A stretch of 64,000 bases of DNA from Halomonadaceae bacterium T82-2 (GCA_001577635.1 LSBP01000011.1:41048-105047); one strand, 5' to 3'. Numbered from the stretch's first letter, positions 26,630 through 41,017 are shown. Notes: generated by a model not told the origin, from the sequence alone. Translations and numbers: made by a program.

Positions 26630-27757
26630 GTGATCGTCGAGCTCCCCTGGCCTCCCGCTGCCCGCGGTGTGCGTTCCCTGATTCTCGTGCTGCTGCTCGC
26701 CCTGCTGGCCGCCTGCAGCAGCCAGGCCCCGCAGCCGACCGAGCCGCCCTCGCCGGTGGAACAGCAGCTCACGCGGCAGATGCACCCCATGGACTGGCAG
26801 GATCTGCCCGGCTGGCGTCAGGAAAACGCCGTCGCCGCCCTGGGCGCCTTCCGCCAGAGCTGTCGGCGCCTTGCCCGACGCGACGGCTGGGCGGCGGTCT
26901 GCCGCGACGCCGAGGCCCTCGACCCGCTCGACAGCGAGGCCATCCGCGACTTCTTCGAACGCCGCTTCGCCCCCTACCTGATGGTCAACGCCGACGGCTC
27001 GACCACCGGGCTGATCACCGGCTACTACGAACCGCTGCTGCATGGTTCGCGCCGGCGTCACGGCCCCTATCAGACACCGCTCTACCGCCTGCCCGACGCC
27101 TGGCGGAGTGATCCCGACGCTCAGCGGCCGAGTCGCGCGGCCCTGCGCAAGAGCGGCCGGCTCGCAGGTCAGGAACTGGTCTGGGTCGACGATCCCATCG
27201 AGGCCGCCTACCTGCAGATCCAGGGCTCCGGGCGCATCGAGCTGGCCGAGGGCGGCACCCTGCACGTGGGCTACGCCGGCACCAACAACCAGCCCTTCCG
27301 CTCCTTCGCCCGGGCGCTGATCGACCGCGGCGCCATCACCCCCGGCGAGGCCACCCTCGACGGCATCCGCGCCTGGGCCCGGCGTCATCCGGACAGGGTG
27401 CAGGCCGCGCTGGACGTCAATCCGCGGGTGGTGTTCTTCCAACCTCGCGAGTCCGACCCGCGTGCCGGCGCCGACGGCCCGGTCGGTGCACTCGGCGTGC
27501 CGCTCACCTCGCGGCGCAGCCTGGCGGTCGACCCCTCGCGCATTCCGCTGGGCGCGCCGGTGTTCCTGGCCACCACGCGGCCGCTGTCCAACACGCCACT
27601 GCAGCAACTGATGGTCGCCCAGGATACCGGCAGCGCGATCACCGGCGCGGTGCGCGCCGACTTCTTCTGGGGGCATGGCGACCAGGCGGGGGAGCTGGCC
27701 GGGCGCATGAAGCAGCCCGGCCAGCTGTGGGTGCTGATGCCGCGCCAGCGGCGCTGA
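26630..27757 (+). CDS. mltA: Membrane-bound lytic murein transglycosylase A
   Basis: A 375-residue outer-membrane lipoprotein that cleaves peptidoglycan to 1,6-anhydro-muropeptides. The lipobox is LLAAC (Cys near residue 26) after a hydrophobic leader. The MltA domain includes LITGYYEPLLHGSR, YLQIQGSGRIELAEG and GYAGTNNQPFRSF. The C-terminal 3D domain has the catalytic Asp in AQDTGSAITGAVRADFFWG. I chose the GTG at 26630 (GAGG upstream), which gives a normal lipoprotein signal; the longer frame adds a polar N-terminus. It ends 6 bp from the convergent glmS stop. Confidence 0.92.
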   Translation: MIVELPWPPAARGVRSLILVLLLALLAACSSQAPQPTEPPSPVEQQLTRQMHPMDWQDLPGWRQENAVAALGAFRQSCRRLARRDGWAAVCRDAEALDPLDSEAIRDFFERRFAPYLMVNADGSTTGLITGYYEPLLHGSRRRHGPYQTPLYRLPDAWRSDPDAQRPSRAALRKSGRLAGQELVWVDDPIEAAYLQIQGSGRIELAEGGTLHVGYAGTNNQPFRSFARALIDRGAITPGEATLDGIRAWARRHPDRVQAALDVNPRVVFFQPRESDPRAGADGPVGALGVPLTSRRSLAVDPSRIPLGAPVFLATTRPLSNTPLQQLMVAQDTGSAITGAVRADFFWGHGDQAGELAGRMKQPGQLWVLMPRQRR

Positions 27758-27763
27758 GGCCGC

Positions 27764-29599
<1,836 letters not shown>

Positions 29600-29615
29600 G
29601 CTGGCCTCCTTGTCT

Positions 29616-30386
29616 TCACTCGCTCACGGCGACACGGATGACGGCGACATCGTGAGCCTCGAGACGCTCGCGGGTGGCGTCGTCCATGCCGTCGTCGGTA
29701 ATCAGGGTATGAATGCGCGCCCAGGGCAGCTCCAGGTTGGGGATGCGCCGCCCGACCTTGTCGGATTCCGCCAGCACCACCACTTCACGGGCGACCTCGG
29801 CCATCACCCGCGAGAGGCCGATCAGCTCATTGTAGGTAGTGGTGCCCCGTTCGAGATCGATGCCGTCGGCGCCGATGAACAGCTGGTCGAAGTCGTAGCA
29901 GCGCAGTACCTGCTCGGCGACCCGGCCCTGGAAGGATTCGGAGTGCGGGTCCCAGGTTCCGCCGGTCATCAGGATCACCGGCTCGGGCTCCAGCTCACGC
30001 AGCGCGTTGGCCACCGACAGGGCGTTGGTCATCACCACCAGCCCCTCGTGGCCGCCGAGCTCGGGAATCATCGCCGAGGTGGTGGTGCCGCTGTCGATGA
30101 TCAGGCGGTTGTGGGCGCGGATGCGCTCGCCGGCGGCCCGGGCGATGGCCCGCTTGGCGACGGACGGCGTCGCCGCGGGCTCGGCGAGCATCTCCTGGGG
30201 CAGCGGCGCGGCACCGCCGAAGCGGCGCAGCAGCAGGCCCCCCTTCTCGAGGGTGGCCAGATCCTTGCGCACCGTGACCTCGGAGGTGGCGAAATGGCGG
30301 GCCAGACTGTCAACGCTGGTCTCGCCGTGATCATTGACGTAGGCGAGGATGGCATGGCGCCGCTGCAGGGTATCGCGCTTGGGCAT
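29616..30386 (-). CDS. glmR: DeoR-family regulator GlmR
   Basis: A 256-residue regulator between glmU and glmS, the position of glmR in Pseudomonas aeruginosa. The N-terminal DeoR helix-turn-helix is RRHAILAYVNDHGETSVDSL, ending VTVRKDLATLEKGGLLLRRF. The C-terminal sugar-phosphate sensor domain contains DSGTTTSAMIPEL and LFIGADGIDLERGTTTYN. It probably senses an amino-sugar phosphate and controls glmS. The start is the ATG at 30386. The 104 bp upstream hold repeated CGAAAG elements that may be its own operator. Confidence 0.87.
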   Translation of the reverse strand: MPKRDTLQRRHAILAYVNDHGETSVDSLARHFATSEVTVRKDLATLEKGGLLLRRFGGAAPLPQEMLAEPAATPSVAKRAIARAAGERIRAHNRLIIDSGTTTSAMIPELGGHEGLVVMTNALSVANALRELEPEPVILMTGGTWDPHSESFQGRVAEQVLRCYDFDQLFIGADGIDLERGTTTYNELIGLSRVMAEVAREVVVLAESDKVGRRIPNLELPWARIHTLITDDGMDDATRERLEAHDVAVIRVAVSE

Positions 30387-30393
30387 TTTTCTG

Positions 30394-30430
30394 TCGAAAC
30401 GAAAGCTGTTTCTTTCAACTCGAAAGATAA
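30394..30430. promoter_or_regulatory. CGAAAG direct repeats upstream of glmR (operator candidate)
   Basis: Two CGAAAG copies start at 30400 and 30421, exactly 21 bp (two helical turns) apart, with a CGAAAC at 30395 and an inverted CTTTC at 30412. DeoR/GlpR/AgaR-family regulators commonly bind CTTTCG-type repeats. The region is AT-rich relative to its surroundings. GlmR autoregulation is inferred. Confidence 0.5.
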
Positions 30431-30490
30431 TGCGCCCATCAAACGCCAATCGCCGGCCCGCGTCAAGCCACCGAGAGCATCACGACGGAC

Positions 30491-31858
30491 TCAGTCGTCC
30501 CTGGTCGGCCGTTGCCAGTCGTCGCGCTGGGTCTGGCGAGCGCGGGCCACCGCCAGCGTCCCGGCGTCGACATTGCGGCTGATCGTCGAGCCGGCGCCGA
30601 TGGTGGCTCCCGCCCCCACCGTGACCGGGGCCACCAGGGCGGTGTTGGAGCCGATGAAGGCGGCGTCGCCGATCTCGGTGCGGTGCTTGCGGGCACCATC
30701 GTAGTTGCAGGTGATGGTGCCGGCGCCGACGTTGACGTCGCGGCCCAGCTCGGCATCGCCCACGTAGCTCAGGTGGTTGATCTTGCTGCCCTCGCCGACC
30801 CGGGCGTTCTTGGTCTCGACGAAGTTGCCCACCTTCGCCCCCGAGGCCAGGTGCGTGCCGGGGCGCAGCCGCGCGAAGGGCCCGACCTGGCCGGCCCCCG
30901 CCAGCACGGCCCCCTCCAGCACACTGTGCGCCGCGATGCGCGAGTCCGCGCCGATGCGCGAGTCGCGGATCACGCAGTAGGGGCCGACCGTCACCCCGTC
31001 GGCCAGCTCGACCTCGCCCTCGAACACGCAGCCCACGTCGATGAACACGTCGCGCCCGCAGGTCAGCCGGCCGCGGACGTCGAGCCGCGCCGGATCGGCC
31101 AGCGCCACGCCGGCGGTCATCAGCGCCTCGGCCTGGCCCAGCTGGTAGGCGCGCTCGAGACGGGCCAGCTGGGCCCGGTTGTTGACGCCCTCGACCTCCA
31201 CCGGAGTCGCGGGCTGGGCCGTGGCGATGGTCAGGCGCTCCTCGGCGGCCATGGCGATGACGTCGGTCAGGTAGTACTCGCCCTGGGCATTGTCGGCGGA
31301 GAGCCGCGGCAGCCAGCGCCGCAGCTGGTCGGCGGTCATCGCCATGATGCCGGTGTTGCACTCGCGGATTCCGCGCTCGGCCTCGGAGGCATCCTTGTGC
31401 TCGACGATCGCCACCGCCCGGCCCTCGGCATCGCGCTTGATGCGGCCGTAACCGGCGGGGTCGTCCAGGGTCACGGTCAACAGCCCCAGGCGATCGTCCG
31501 CCACCTCGGCGAGCAGCGCCTCGAGGGTCTCGCGGCGAATCAGCGGCACGTCGCCGTAGAGGATCAGCACCTTGCCGTCGCCGAGCGCCTCCAGCGCCTG
31601 CGCCACGGCATGGCCGGTGCCCTTCTGCTCGGCCTGGACGACGAAGCTCGCCCGGGTGTCGGCGAGCGTCTCGCGCACCGCCTCGCCGCCGTGGCCGATC
31701 ACCACGTGCAGCCGCTCGGGGCCCAGGCTGTCGGCGGTATCCAGCACATGGCGCACCATGGGTCGGCCCGCCAGGGCATGCAGGACCTTGGGGCGCGCCG
31801 AGCGCATTCGCGTTCCCTGGCCGGCCGCCAGGATCACCACGTCGAGAGACATCCTCAC
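30491..31858 (-). CDS. glmU: Bifunctional UDP-GlcNAc synthase GlmU
   Basis: A 455-residue enzyme with an N-terminal uridyltransferase ([20 protein letters not shown] at the start; [10 protein letters not shown]) and a C-terminal left-handed beta-helix acetyltransferase ([40 protein letters not shown]). It acetylates glucosamine-1-phosphate and couples it to UTP. Length equals the usual ~456. It sits between the atp terminator and glmR on the minus strand, the common gammaproteobacterial order. Confidence 0.97.
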   Translation of the reverse strand: MRMSLDVVILAAGQGTRMRSARPKVLHALAGRPMVRHVLDTADSLGPERLHVVIGHGGEAVRETLADTRASFVVQAEQKGTGHAVAQALEALGDGKVLILYGDVPLIRRETLEALLAEVADDRLGLLTVTLDDPAGYGRIKRDAEGRAVAIVEHKDASEAERGIRECNTGIMAMTADQLRRWLPRLSADNAQGEYYLTDVIAMAAEERLTIATAQPATPVEVEGVNNRAQLARLERAYQLGQAEALMTAGVALADPARLDVRGRLTCGRDVFIDVGCVFEGEVELADGVTVGPYCVIRDSRIGADSRIAAHSVLEGAVLAGAGQVGPFARLRPGTHLASGAKVGNFVETKNARVGEGSKINHLSYVGDAELGRDVNVGAGTITCNYDGARKHRTEIGDAAFIGSNTALVAPVTVGAGATIGAGSTISRNVDAGTLAVARARQTQRDDWQRPTRDD

Positions 31859-31951
31859 TCCTTGTTCGCTTGTCGCGTGACCGACGCCAGTTTACGAGGC
31901 TCCCGGTCACGGCTCCATGACGGCCGCCGTGTTTCCTGACGGCCGGACACG

Positions 31952-31985
31952 AAAACGCCCCATGGAGTCGGGCTCCATGGGGCGT
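31952..31985 (-). terminator. Intrinsic terminator of the ATP synthase operon
   Basis: A perfect 13-bp stem, ACGCCCCATGGAG paired with CTCCATGGGGCGT around a 5-base loop, is followed on the minus strand by TTTT. It lies 20 bp after the atpC stop and ahead of glmU, so it closes the atp operon. Confidence 0.88.
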
Positions 31986-32005
31986 GATTACCGCCGACGT
32001 CGGGA

Positions 32006-32434
32006 TCAGCGCTTGCCGCTGGCCCGTCGCAGCTGGTCGAGCGTGCGCAGCTTGGCCACCGCTTCGGCGAGCTCGGCTGCGGCCCGGGAGTAGTCCAGGT
32101 CCGACTTCTGCTCGTTGAGCTCGCGCTGGGCCTCCTTGCGCGCCGACTCGGCCTCGGCCTCGTCGAGATCGCGGGCCCGCACCGCGCTGTCGGCGAGCAC
32201 CGACACCAGATCGGGCTGCACCTCGAGGAAGCCGCCGTTGACGTAGTAGACCTGCTCGTCGCCGCTCTCGCCCAGCACGCGCAGCGGACCCGGCTTGAGC
32301 TCGGTCAACAGCGGCGTGTGGCCGGCCATGATGCCCAGATCGCCCATCATGCCGGCGGCGACGAGCTGGTTGACCTCGCCGGAGAAGATCGACTGCTCGG
32401 CGCTGACGATCTCGCAATGGAAGCTTTTCGCCAT
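32006..32434 (-). CDS. atpC: F1 ATP synthase subunit epsilon
   Basis: A 142-residue subunit of the F1 central stalk that couples gamma rotation to the c-ring and can inhibit ATP hydrolysis. The N-terminal beta-sandwich (FHCEIVSAEQSIFSGEVNQL, then LGIMAGHTPLLTELKPG, YVNGGFLEVQPDLVSVLAD) is followed by the two-helix C-terminal domain. Last gene of the operon, 26 bp after atpD, directly ahead of the terminator. Confidence 0.95.
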   Translation of the reverse strand: MAKSFHCEIVSAEQSIFSGEVNQLVAAGMMGDLGIMAGHTPLLTELKPGPLRVLGESGDEQVYYVNGGFLEVQPDLVSVLADSAVRARDLDEAEAESARKEAQRELNEQKSDLDYSRAAAELAEAVAKLRTLDQLRRASGKR

Positions 32435-32460
32435 ACCTTAGGTCCTCTTGCGTGGACGGC

Positions 32461-33888
<1,428 letters not shown>

Positions 33889-34764
33889 TCACACCGCGGC
33901 GGCGCCACTCACGATCTCGGAAATTTCCTGGGTAATGGCCGCCTGGCGGGCCTTGTTGTACACCAGTTGCAATTCGTCGATCAGGTTGCCGGCGTTGTCG
34001 GTCGCGTTCTTCATCGCGATCATGCGCGCCGCCTGTTCGCAGGCTGCATTCTCGACCACCGCCTGATAGACCTGCGACTCGACATAGCGCTTGAGCAGCT
34101 TGTCGAGCAGGGCCTGGGCGTCCGGCTCATACAGGTAGTCCCAGCTGTCGGGACGGGGTTGTTCGTCGTCGTCGTCCTCGTCGGACGTGACCAGCGGTAC
34201 CAGCTGGCGCACGGTCGGCTTCTGGGTCATGGTGTTGACGAATTCGTTGGACACCACGTAGAGCCGATCCAGCGTACCGTCGTCGAAGGCATCGAGCATG
34301 ACCTTGACGCTGCCGATCAGATCCTTGGCCTCGGGGGCCTCGCCGAGCCCGCTCTTGGCCGCAAGCAGGTTGCCGCCGTACTTGCGGAAGAACGTGCCGG
34401 CCTTGCTCCCGATGGCGACGAAATCGGTTTCGACGCCCTTGTCACGCCACGCCTTCGCATCCTTGACCACGGCCTTGAACAGGTTGACGTTCAGGCCGCC
34501 GGCCAGACCGCGGTCACTGGAGACGACGATATAGCCGACCCGCTTGACCTCGCGGTCGAGGGTGTAGGGATGGCGGTACTCGGGATTGGCCTTGGCGACA
34601 TGGCCCACGACCTTGCGGATCTGCTTGGCATACGGCTGGCTGGCCTGCATCCGCTCCTGCGCCTTACGCATCTTCGACGCAGCGACCATTTCCATGGCGC
34701 TGGTGATCTTCTGCGTATTCTTGATACTGCCGATCTGAGTCTTGATCTCTTTTGCGGCTGCCAT
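33889..34764 (-). CDS. atpG: F1 ATP synthase subunit gamma
   Basis: A 291-residue rotor shaft. The N-terminal helix ([20 protein letters not shown]) and the C-terminal helix ([20 protein letters not shown]) form the coiled coil; the mid region holds the conserved [15 protein letters not shown]. There is an acidic insertion ([14 protein letters not shown], about residues 196-209), longer than in E. coli and suggestive of halophilic adaptation, though this is inference. Confidence 0.96.
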   Translation of the reverse strand: MAAAKEIKTQIGSIKNTQKITSAMEMVAASKMRKAQERMQASQPYAKQIRKVVGHVAKANPEYRHPYTLDREVKRVGYIVVSSDRGLAGGLNVNLFKAVVKDAKAWRDKGVETDFVAIGSKAGTFFRKYGGNLLAAKSGLGEAPEAKDLIGSVKVMLDAFDDGTLDRLYVVSNEFVNTMTQKPTVRQLVPLVTSDEDDDDEQPRPDSWDYLYEPDAQALLDKLLKRYVESQVYQAVVENAACEQAARMIAMKNATDNAGNLIDELQLVYNKARQAAITQEISEIVSGAAAV

Positions 34765-34828
34765 AGCGATCTACCTTATTCGTGGCCCCTCGGGGAATCG
34801 CAGGCCCGGCCAGGCCGGGCCCGGGGGA

Positions 34829-36373
34829 TTACCAGGTTTGAGTAGCCTTGAATTTCTCGACGCCGGCCTTGAGACCCTGCTTGATCTCGTCGCTGTAGTC
34901 GCCGGTCTGGTTGATCTTGTCGAGCAGCTCGCCGTGTTCGGCCTTCATGTAGTCGTGCAGCGCGCTTTCGAAGTCCAGCACCTTGCTGACCTCGACGTCG
35001 TCGAGGAAGCCCTCATTGGCCGCGAACAGCGTCAGGGCCATCTCGGCCACGGACATCGGCGCGTACTGGGTCTGCTTCATCAGCTCGGTGACCCGCTGGC
35101 CGTGCTCGAGCTGCTTGCGGGTCGCTTCGTCCAGATCGGAGGCGAACTGCGAGAACGCCGCCAGCTCGCGATACTGGGCCAGGGCGAGACGCACGCCGCC
35201 ACCCAGCTTCTTGATGATCTTGGTCTGGGCCGAGCCACCCACGCGCGACACCGACAGACCGGCGTTGATCGCCGGACGAATGCCGGAGTTGAAAAGGCCG
35301 GTCTCGAGGAAGATCTGACCGTCGGTGATCGAGATCACGTTGGTCGGCACGAACGCCGAGACGTCGCCACCCTGGGTCTCGATGATCGGCAGCGCGGTCA
35401 GCGAGCCGGTCTGGCCCTTCACTTCGCCGTCGGTGAACTTCTCGACGTAGTCGGCGTTGACGCGTGCGGCACGCTCGAGCAGGCGCGAGTGCAGGTAGAA
35501 GACATCACCCGGATAGGCTTCACGGCCCGGCGGACGACGCAGCAGCAGGGAAATCTGGCGATACGCCCAGGCCTGCTTGGTGAGGTCGTCGTAGACGATC
35601 AGGGCGTCCTGACCGCGGTCGCGGAAGTACTCGCCCATCGAGCAGCCGGCATAGGGGGCCAGGAACTGCATGGCGGCCGGATCGGCGGCGCCGGCGGCGA
35701 CGACGATGGTGTGCTCCATCGCGCCATGTTCCTCGAGCTTGCGCACCACGCTGGCGATGGTCGACTGCTTCTGACCTACCGCGACGTAGATACAGGTAAC
35801 GCCCTTGCCCTTCTGGTTGATGATGGTGTCCACCGCGATGGCGGACTTGCCGATCTGGCGGTCGCCGATGATCAGCTCACGCTGACCGCGGCCGATCGGC
35901 ACCATAGCGTCGATGGACTTGAGGCCGGTCTGGATCGGCTGGTCGACGCCCTGACGGGTGATGACGCCCGGCGCGACCTTCTCGACCGCGTCGGTCAGCT
36001 CGGTGCCCAGTTCGCCCTTGCCGTCGATGGGGTTGCCCAGGGCGTCGACCACGCGGCCGACCAGCTCGGGGCCCACCGGCACCTCGAGGATGCGGCCGGT
36101 GCACTGGGCGGTCATGCCTTCCTCGAGCTGCTGGTAGTCGCCCAGCACCACGGCGCCGACGCTGTCACGCTCGAGGTTGAGGACCATGCCGAAGACGTGG
36201 CCCGGGAATTCGATCATCTCGCCGAACATCGCGTCCGCCAGCCCGTGAATTTTCACGATGCCGTCGGACACGCTGACGATGGTGCCCTGATTACGGGCTT
36301 CGGAGGCGACATCCAGCTTTTCGATGCGCTGCTTGATGATGTCGCTGATCTCGGAAGGATTCAGTTGCTGCAT
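34829..36373 (-). CDS. atpA: F1 ATP synthase subunit alpha
   Basis: The 514-residue non-catalytic nucleotide-binding subunit. It starts [20 protein letters not shown] at the ATG 36373; the frame is open to 36463 without family sequence. Walker A is GDRQIGKS, with a [10 protein letters not shown] lead-in, and the signature [15 protein letters not shown] contains the arginine finger. Length is close to E. coli (513). Located 16 bp after atpH. Confidence 0.97.
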   Translation of the reverse strand: MQQLNPSEISDIIKQRIEKLDVASEARNQGTIVSVSDGIVKIHGLADAMFGEMIEFPGHVFGMVLNLERDSVGAVVLGDYQQLEEGMTAQCTGRILEVPVGPELVGRVVDALGNPIDGKGELGTELTDAVEKVAPGVITRQGVDQPIQTGLKSIDAMVPIGRGQRELIIGDRQIGKSAIAVDTIINQKGKGVTCIYVAVGQKQSTIASVVRKLEEHGAMEHTIVVAAGAADPAAMQFLAPYAGCSMGEYFRDRGQDALIVYDDLTKQAWAYRQISLLLRRPPGREAYPGDVFYLHSRLLERAARVNADYVEKFTDGEVKGQTGSLTALPIIETQGGDVSAFVPTNVISITDGQIFLETGLFNSGIRPAINAGLSVSRVGGSAQTKIIKKLGGGVRLALAQYRELAAFSQFASDLDEATRKQLEHGQRVTELMKQTQYAPMSVAEMALTLFAANEGFLDDVEVSKVLDFESALHDYMKAEHGELLDKINQTGDYSDEIKQGLKAGVEKFKATQTW

Positions 36374-36389
36374 GCCATGTCCCTCAAGC

Positions 36390-36929
36390 TCAGACGGAGA
36401 GTGTGTCGCGCAGACGGGCCAGTCGGTTGCGCACCGAACCGTCGATGACGGTGTCGCCGGCACGCAGGATGACGCCGCCCATCAGGGCACGGTCCACCTG
36501 AGTGGTAATGGAGATTTCGCGGTTCAGGCGCTTGGCCAGGGCACTCGCGAGCGTGTCTTGCTGAGCGGCGTCGAGCGGGAACGCGGAGACGATGGTCACC
36601 TCCAGGCGCTTCTCCTGCTCGGCCTTCAGCTGCTCGAACTGCTCGGCAATGTCCGGCAGCGCCGCCAGGCGGTGGCTCTGGCCCAGGGTCCGCAGGAAGT
36701 TACGGACTTCCTCGCTGAACGCCTCGCCGCCGACATCGAGCACGATGTCGGCCTTCTCGGCGCCGGACAACCGGGGGTTGTCCAGCACCCGCGAGCGCAT
36801 GGCGTCATCGGCAATCACGCCGGCCGCCAGTGTCAGCATTTCGGACCAGGCCTCGAGCGCCCCCTGGGTGTGCGCGAACTCGAACGCCGCCTTGGCGTAA
36901 GGTCGAGCGACGGTAGACGTTTCAGCCAT
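36390..36929 (-). CDS. atpH: F1 ATP synthase subunit delta
   Basis: A 179-residue stator subunit linking the b dimer to the alpha/beta crown. N-terminal [20 protein letters not shown] and C-terminal [20 protein letters not shown], followed by VRNRLARL, are the conserved family ends. Located 11 bp after atpF. Confidence 0.96.
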   Translation of the reverse strand: MAETSTVARPYAKAAFEFAHTQGALEAWSEMLTLAAGVIADDAMRSRVLDNPRLSGAEKADIVLDVGGEAFSEEVRNFLRTLGQSHRLAALPDIAEQFEQLKAEQEKRLEVTIVSAFPLDAAQQDTLASALAKRLNREISITTQVDRALMGGVILRAGDTVIDGSVRNRLARLRDTLSV

Positions 36930-36940
36930 GGGTCACCTCC

Positions 36941-37411
36941 TCAAAGCTCGGCGGCGAGCTTGTCGACGAGCTCGCGATGTTTAGCCTCGTCGATGGAGGA
37001 TTCCAGGATACGCTCCGCACCTTCGACAGCGAGTCGCGACACCTGCGAACGCAGCTCTTCCTTCGCGCGATTGATTTCCTGCTCGATCTCGGAACGGGCC
37101 GCGGTAATCATCCGCTCGCCCTCGAGACGGGCATTCTCGCGCGCTTCCTCGATCATCTGGTTCGACCGCTTGTGGGCCTGCTCTAGGATCTCGGCCGCCT
37201 GCTCCTTGCTCTCGCGCAACGTCTCGTTGGCCTGCTCCTGGGCCAGTTCGAGGTCACGGGTGGCACGGCTGGCAGCGTCCAGGCCATCGGCAATCTTCTT
37301 CTGACGTTCCTGCAGCGCCTGCATGACCGGAGGCCATACATACTTCATGCAGAACCAGACGAAGACCGCGAAGGCTATGGCCTGACCGATCAGGGTAAGG
37401 TTCAGATTCAC
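36941..37411 (-). CDS. atpF: F0 ATP synthase subunit b
   Basis: A 156-residue stator stalk. One N-terminal membrane helix ([20 protein letters not shown]) is followed by a long charged coiled coil ending in the delta-binding region. Length equals E. coli b (156). Confidence 0.96.
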   Translation of the reverse strand: MNLNLTLIGQAIAFAVFVWFCMKYVWPPVMQALQERQKKIADGLDAASRATRDLELAQEQANETLRESKEQAAEILEQAHKRSNQMIEEARENARLEGERMITAARSEIEQEINRAKEELRSQVSRLAVEGAERILESSIDEAKHRELVDKLAAEL

Positions 37412-37476
37412 GCCAGCACCTCTCGCTTCACAGGTTTGTGGTCAGAGTCCCGGTTGGTCTTGCGACCCACCGTGAT

Positions 37477-37740
<264 letters not shown>

Positions 37741-37776
37741 TCAGTCAAGTGGTTTAGCGGGTTAAGGGTTGACGGT

Positions 37777-38658
<882 letters not shown>

Positions 38659-39057
38659 TCAGGTGTACGACGGGCGCTTCAGCAGCCAGGGCCCCAGCCA
38701 CTGCGTCGCCAACGTCGCCACGTAAGCGCCAAAGAAGAAAGCGGGGTTTGACGGGGGCACTGCAATGAACACCAAGGTGAACAATGCCGCCGTCAAACCG
38801 AACTTGCCGGCTTCGGCTCGATAGAAACTCTTAACGATGTCCCTGGCATATCGCGCTCCCTGATAACGGAAGGCACGCCAGGCAAAGTAGACGCCGGGCA
38901 CCGCGGCGACCAGGCCGCCGAGCAGTGCCGAGCCGGCGGCGGCCGTTCCGCCGACGCCTGCGCCGACCACCGCGGCCAGCAGCACCATGGCTGCCTGCGC
39001 CGCCAGCAGGCGCGTGAACTCGGGTCGTTTGATCTGGGCCGGACTCGGAGCAGGCAT
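38659..39057 (-). CDS. atpI: ATP synthase accessory protein I
   Basis: A 132-residue protein with four hydrophobic helices (LLAAQAAMVLLAAVVGAGVG, SALLGGLVAAVPGVYFAWRA, FGLTAALFTLVFIAV, FFFGAYVATLATQWLGPWLL). It fits AtpI, which assists c-ring assembly or Mg2+ supply. The ATG at 39057 is chosen by length; its ribosome site is weak and the frame is open upstream to 39216. First gene of the atp operon, behind a good promoter at 39134-39162. Confidence 0.88.
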   Translation of the reverse strand: MPAPSPAQIKRPEFTRLLAAQAAMVLLAAVVGAGVGGTAAAGSALLGGLVAAVPGVYFAWRAFRYQGARYARDIVKSFYRAEAGKFGLTAALFTLVFIAVPPSNPAFFFGAYVATLATQWLGPWLLKRPSYT

Positions 39058-39133
39058 AAAATCTCGGGTGTTCGTCGGCAATGTCCACAGGAATTGTCGT
39101 TGACTGAGCGCCCCCAGCGCCGGACCTCGGCGG

Positions 39134-39162
39134 ATTATAGGGAAGCCGGGGGTACCCTTCAA
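39134..39162 (-). promoter_or_regulatory. Sigma-70 promoter of the atp operon
   Basis: On the minus strand TTGAAG (-35) and TATAAT (-10, perfect consensus) are separated by 17 bp. The -10 is about 77 bp upstream of the atpI start. It is the best promoter match in the window by eye. Confidence 0.8.
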
Positions 39163-39179
39163 CCGAACCTGCGGCGAAT

Positions 39180-39194
39180 TTCCACGAAGTGGAA
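39180..39194. repeat. TTCCAC-GAA-GTGGAA inverted repeat near parB
   Basis: The arms equal those of the ParB-binding parS variant TTCCACGTGGAA but are separated by three bases, so it is not a canonical parS. It lies 70 bp past the parB stop, upstream of the atp promoter. It may be a small hairpin. Confidence 0.3.
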
Positions 39195-39263
39195 TCGGAC
39201 TACGACCAAAGCGCAACGAACGTCGGGAAAACCATTTATCTGGCTAACTATCGACCCGGACGC

Positions 39264-40190
39264 TCAGCGTATGTGCCCGAGAATCCCGTCCAGCTCTTCG
39301 AGGCTGCCGTAGTGAATGGTCACTCTCCCCTTGCCGCTCTGACCGTGACGGATCTTCACCGCGGCGCCGAGCAGGTCACCGAGCTGGGTCTCGAGCCGCG
39401 CCACGTCCGCGGACGGCGCGGCGGCGGGCCTGGCGGCGGCGGGCTTGCCGGCCTGAAGCGTCTTCACCAGCGCCTCGGTCTGACGCACGGTAAGGTCGCG
39501 ATCGACCACGTCATGAGCCGCCTTGCGTTGTTTTGTCGCAGGCAGCACCAGCAGCGCCCGGGCGTGCCCCACGTCCAGATCGCCGCGCTCGAGCAGGGTC
39601 TGCACTTCCGGGTCGAGCGCCAGCAGACGCAGCAGGTTGGCCACCTGGGCCCGCGACTTGCCCACCGCGTCGGCCACCTGCTGCTGGGTCAGCTCGAACT
39701 CGTCGAGCAGCCGCTTCAGGGCCAGGGCCTCCTCGACGGGATTGAGGTTCTCGCGCTGGATGTTCTCGATCAGCGCCAGCGCCAGGGCGCCCTGGTCGCT
39801 GACGTTGCGCACCACGGCCGGAATCACGTCGAGTTCGGCGAGCTGGGCCGCCCGCCAGCGCCGCTCGCCGGCGATGATCTCGTAGCGGTCCTCGCCGATC
39901 GGCCGCACCACGATCGGCTGCATGACCCCCTGGCTGCGGATCGAGTCGGCGAGCTCCTCCAGCGCCTCGGGCTGGATATCGCGGCGGGGCTGATAGCGGC
40001 CGCGGCTCAGCTGACCGAGCGGCAGGCGGGCCAGGCGCGCCTCGTCATCGTCGGGCACGTCCGGTGAGGGCGCTTCGGCGACCGGCGCATCGAGGGTGAC
40101 ATCGGCATCCAGCAGGTCACGGCGGCGGGCACCGGCGCCGATCAGGGCATCCAGGCCGCGGCCCAGGGCACGTTTACGGGTCATGGGCAA
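39264..40190 (-). CDS. parB: Chromosome-partitioning protein ParB
   Basis: A 308-residue centromere-binding protein. The CTPase/ParB box is YEIIAGERRWRAAQLAELD (GERRxRA motif) with LIENIQRENLNPVEEAL. The helix-turn-helix is LTQQQVADAVGKSRAQVANL, and a C-terminal dimerisation tail ends GRVTIHYGSLEELDGIL. The Halomonas-type N-terminus MTRKRALGRGLDALIG is standard. Downstream of parA by 21 bp. Confidence 0.96.
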   Translation of the reverse strand: MPMTRKRALGRGLDALIGAGARRRDLLDADVTLDAPVAEAPSPDVPDDDEARLARLPLGQLSRGRYQPRRDIQPEALEELADSIRSQGVMQPIVVRPIGEDRYEIIAGERRWRAAQLAELDVIPAVVRNVSDQGALALALIENIQRENLNPVEEALALKRLLDEFELTQQQVADAVGKSRAQVANLLRLLALDPEVQTLLERGDLDVGHARALLVLPATKQRKAAHDVVDRDLTVRQTEALVKTLQAGKPAAARPAAAPSADVARLETQLGDLLGAAVKIRHGQSGKGRVTIHYGSLEELDGILGHIR

Positions 40191-40211
40191 TCCTTGGGGC
40201 GTTTCCCGGGG

Positions 40212-40979
40212 TCATAGCGACAAACGACGGATCAGTTCCTTGGCCAGCACCCGATGGGCCTGGCTGCCTCGCGAGAAGCGGGCGTACTTGGTGACCGGCA
40301 GGCCGTGGCTCGGCGCTTCGGCGACCCGCACGTTGCGCGGGATGGCGGCCTTGAGCAGGGTATCGCCGAAGTAGTCGCGCAGCTGCTTGGTGACGTCGCG
40401 GGTCAGGCTGTTGCGGTTGTCGAACATGGTGCGCACGATGCCGAAGAGTTGCAGCGAGGGATTCACGCTGCCCTGGATCTGTTCGACGGTGTCGAGCAGG
40501 GCGGACAACCCCTCGAGGGCATAGAACTCGCACTGCAGGGGGATCAGGATGCCGTCGGCGGCGGTCAGGCCGTTGACGGTGAGCATGTTGAGCGACGGCG
40601 GGCAGTCGATGAGTACCACGTCGTACTCGCCGGCGACGCCCTTGATCGCCTCGTGCAGGCAGCGTTCACGGCCGTCGCGGTCGAGCAGGTCGACCTCGGC
40701 GGCGGTCAGGTCACCGTTGCCGGGAAGCAGGGCGTAGCCAGCCTCGGGGCAGTCGAGAATCACCGACTCGGCGGGCTTTTCACCGAGCAGCACGTCGAGC
40801 ACGCTGCCGTCCAGTTCATGCTTGTCGACCCCGCTGCCCATGGTGGCATGCCCCTGCGGGTCGAGGTCGACGAGCAGCACGCGGCGTTCCAGTGCCGCGA
40901 GACAGGCCGCCAGGTTGACCGCGGTCGTGGTCTTGCCGACGCCGCCCTTCTGGTTGGTCAAGGCGATGATCTTGGTCAC
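40212..40979 (-). CDS. parA: Chromosome-partitioning ATPase ParA (Soj)
   Basis: A 255-residue ATPase with the deviant Walker A NQKGGVGKTTTAVNLAACLA, the switch LLVDLDPQGHATMGSGV and Walker B DVVLIDCPPSLNMLTVNGL. With ParB it segregates the origin region. Located 38 bp after rsmG on the minus strand. Confidence 0.96.
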   Translation of the reverse strand: MTKIIALTNQKGGVGKTTTAVNLAACLAALERRVLLVDLDPQGHATMGSGVDKHELDGSVLDVLLGEKPAESVILDCPEAGYALLPGNGDLTAAEVDLLDRDGRERCLHEAIKGVAGEYDVVLIDCPPSLNMLTVNGLTAADGILIPLQCEFYALEGLSALLDTVEQIQGSVNPSLQLFGIVRTMFDNRNSLTRDVTKQLRDYFGDTLLKAAIPRNVRVAEAPSHGLPVTKYARFSRGSQAHRVLAKELIRRLSL

Positions 40980-41017
40980 GAAAGGCTCCCTTGTCGACGT
41001 GGTGTGCCGGCCGGCGG

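Noticed and set aside
29600..29615. glmS ribozyme
   Set aside because: Only 16 bp separate glmR and glmS; the ribozyme is a Firmicute feature needing over 100 nt.
30480..32417. A 645-codon minus-strand frame spanning glmU and atpC
   Set aside because: It is a shifted frame across two genes with clear enzyme and subunit motifs, and it also crosses the strong terminator at 31952-31985.
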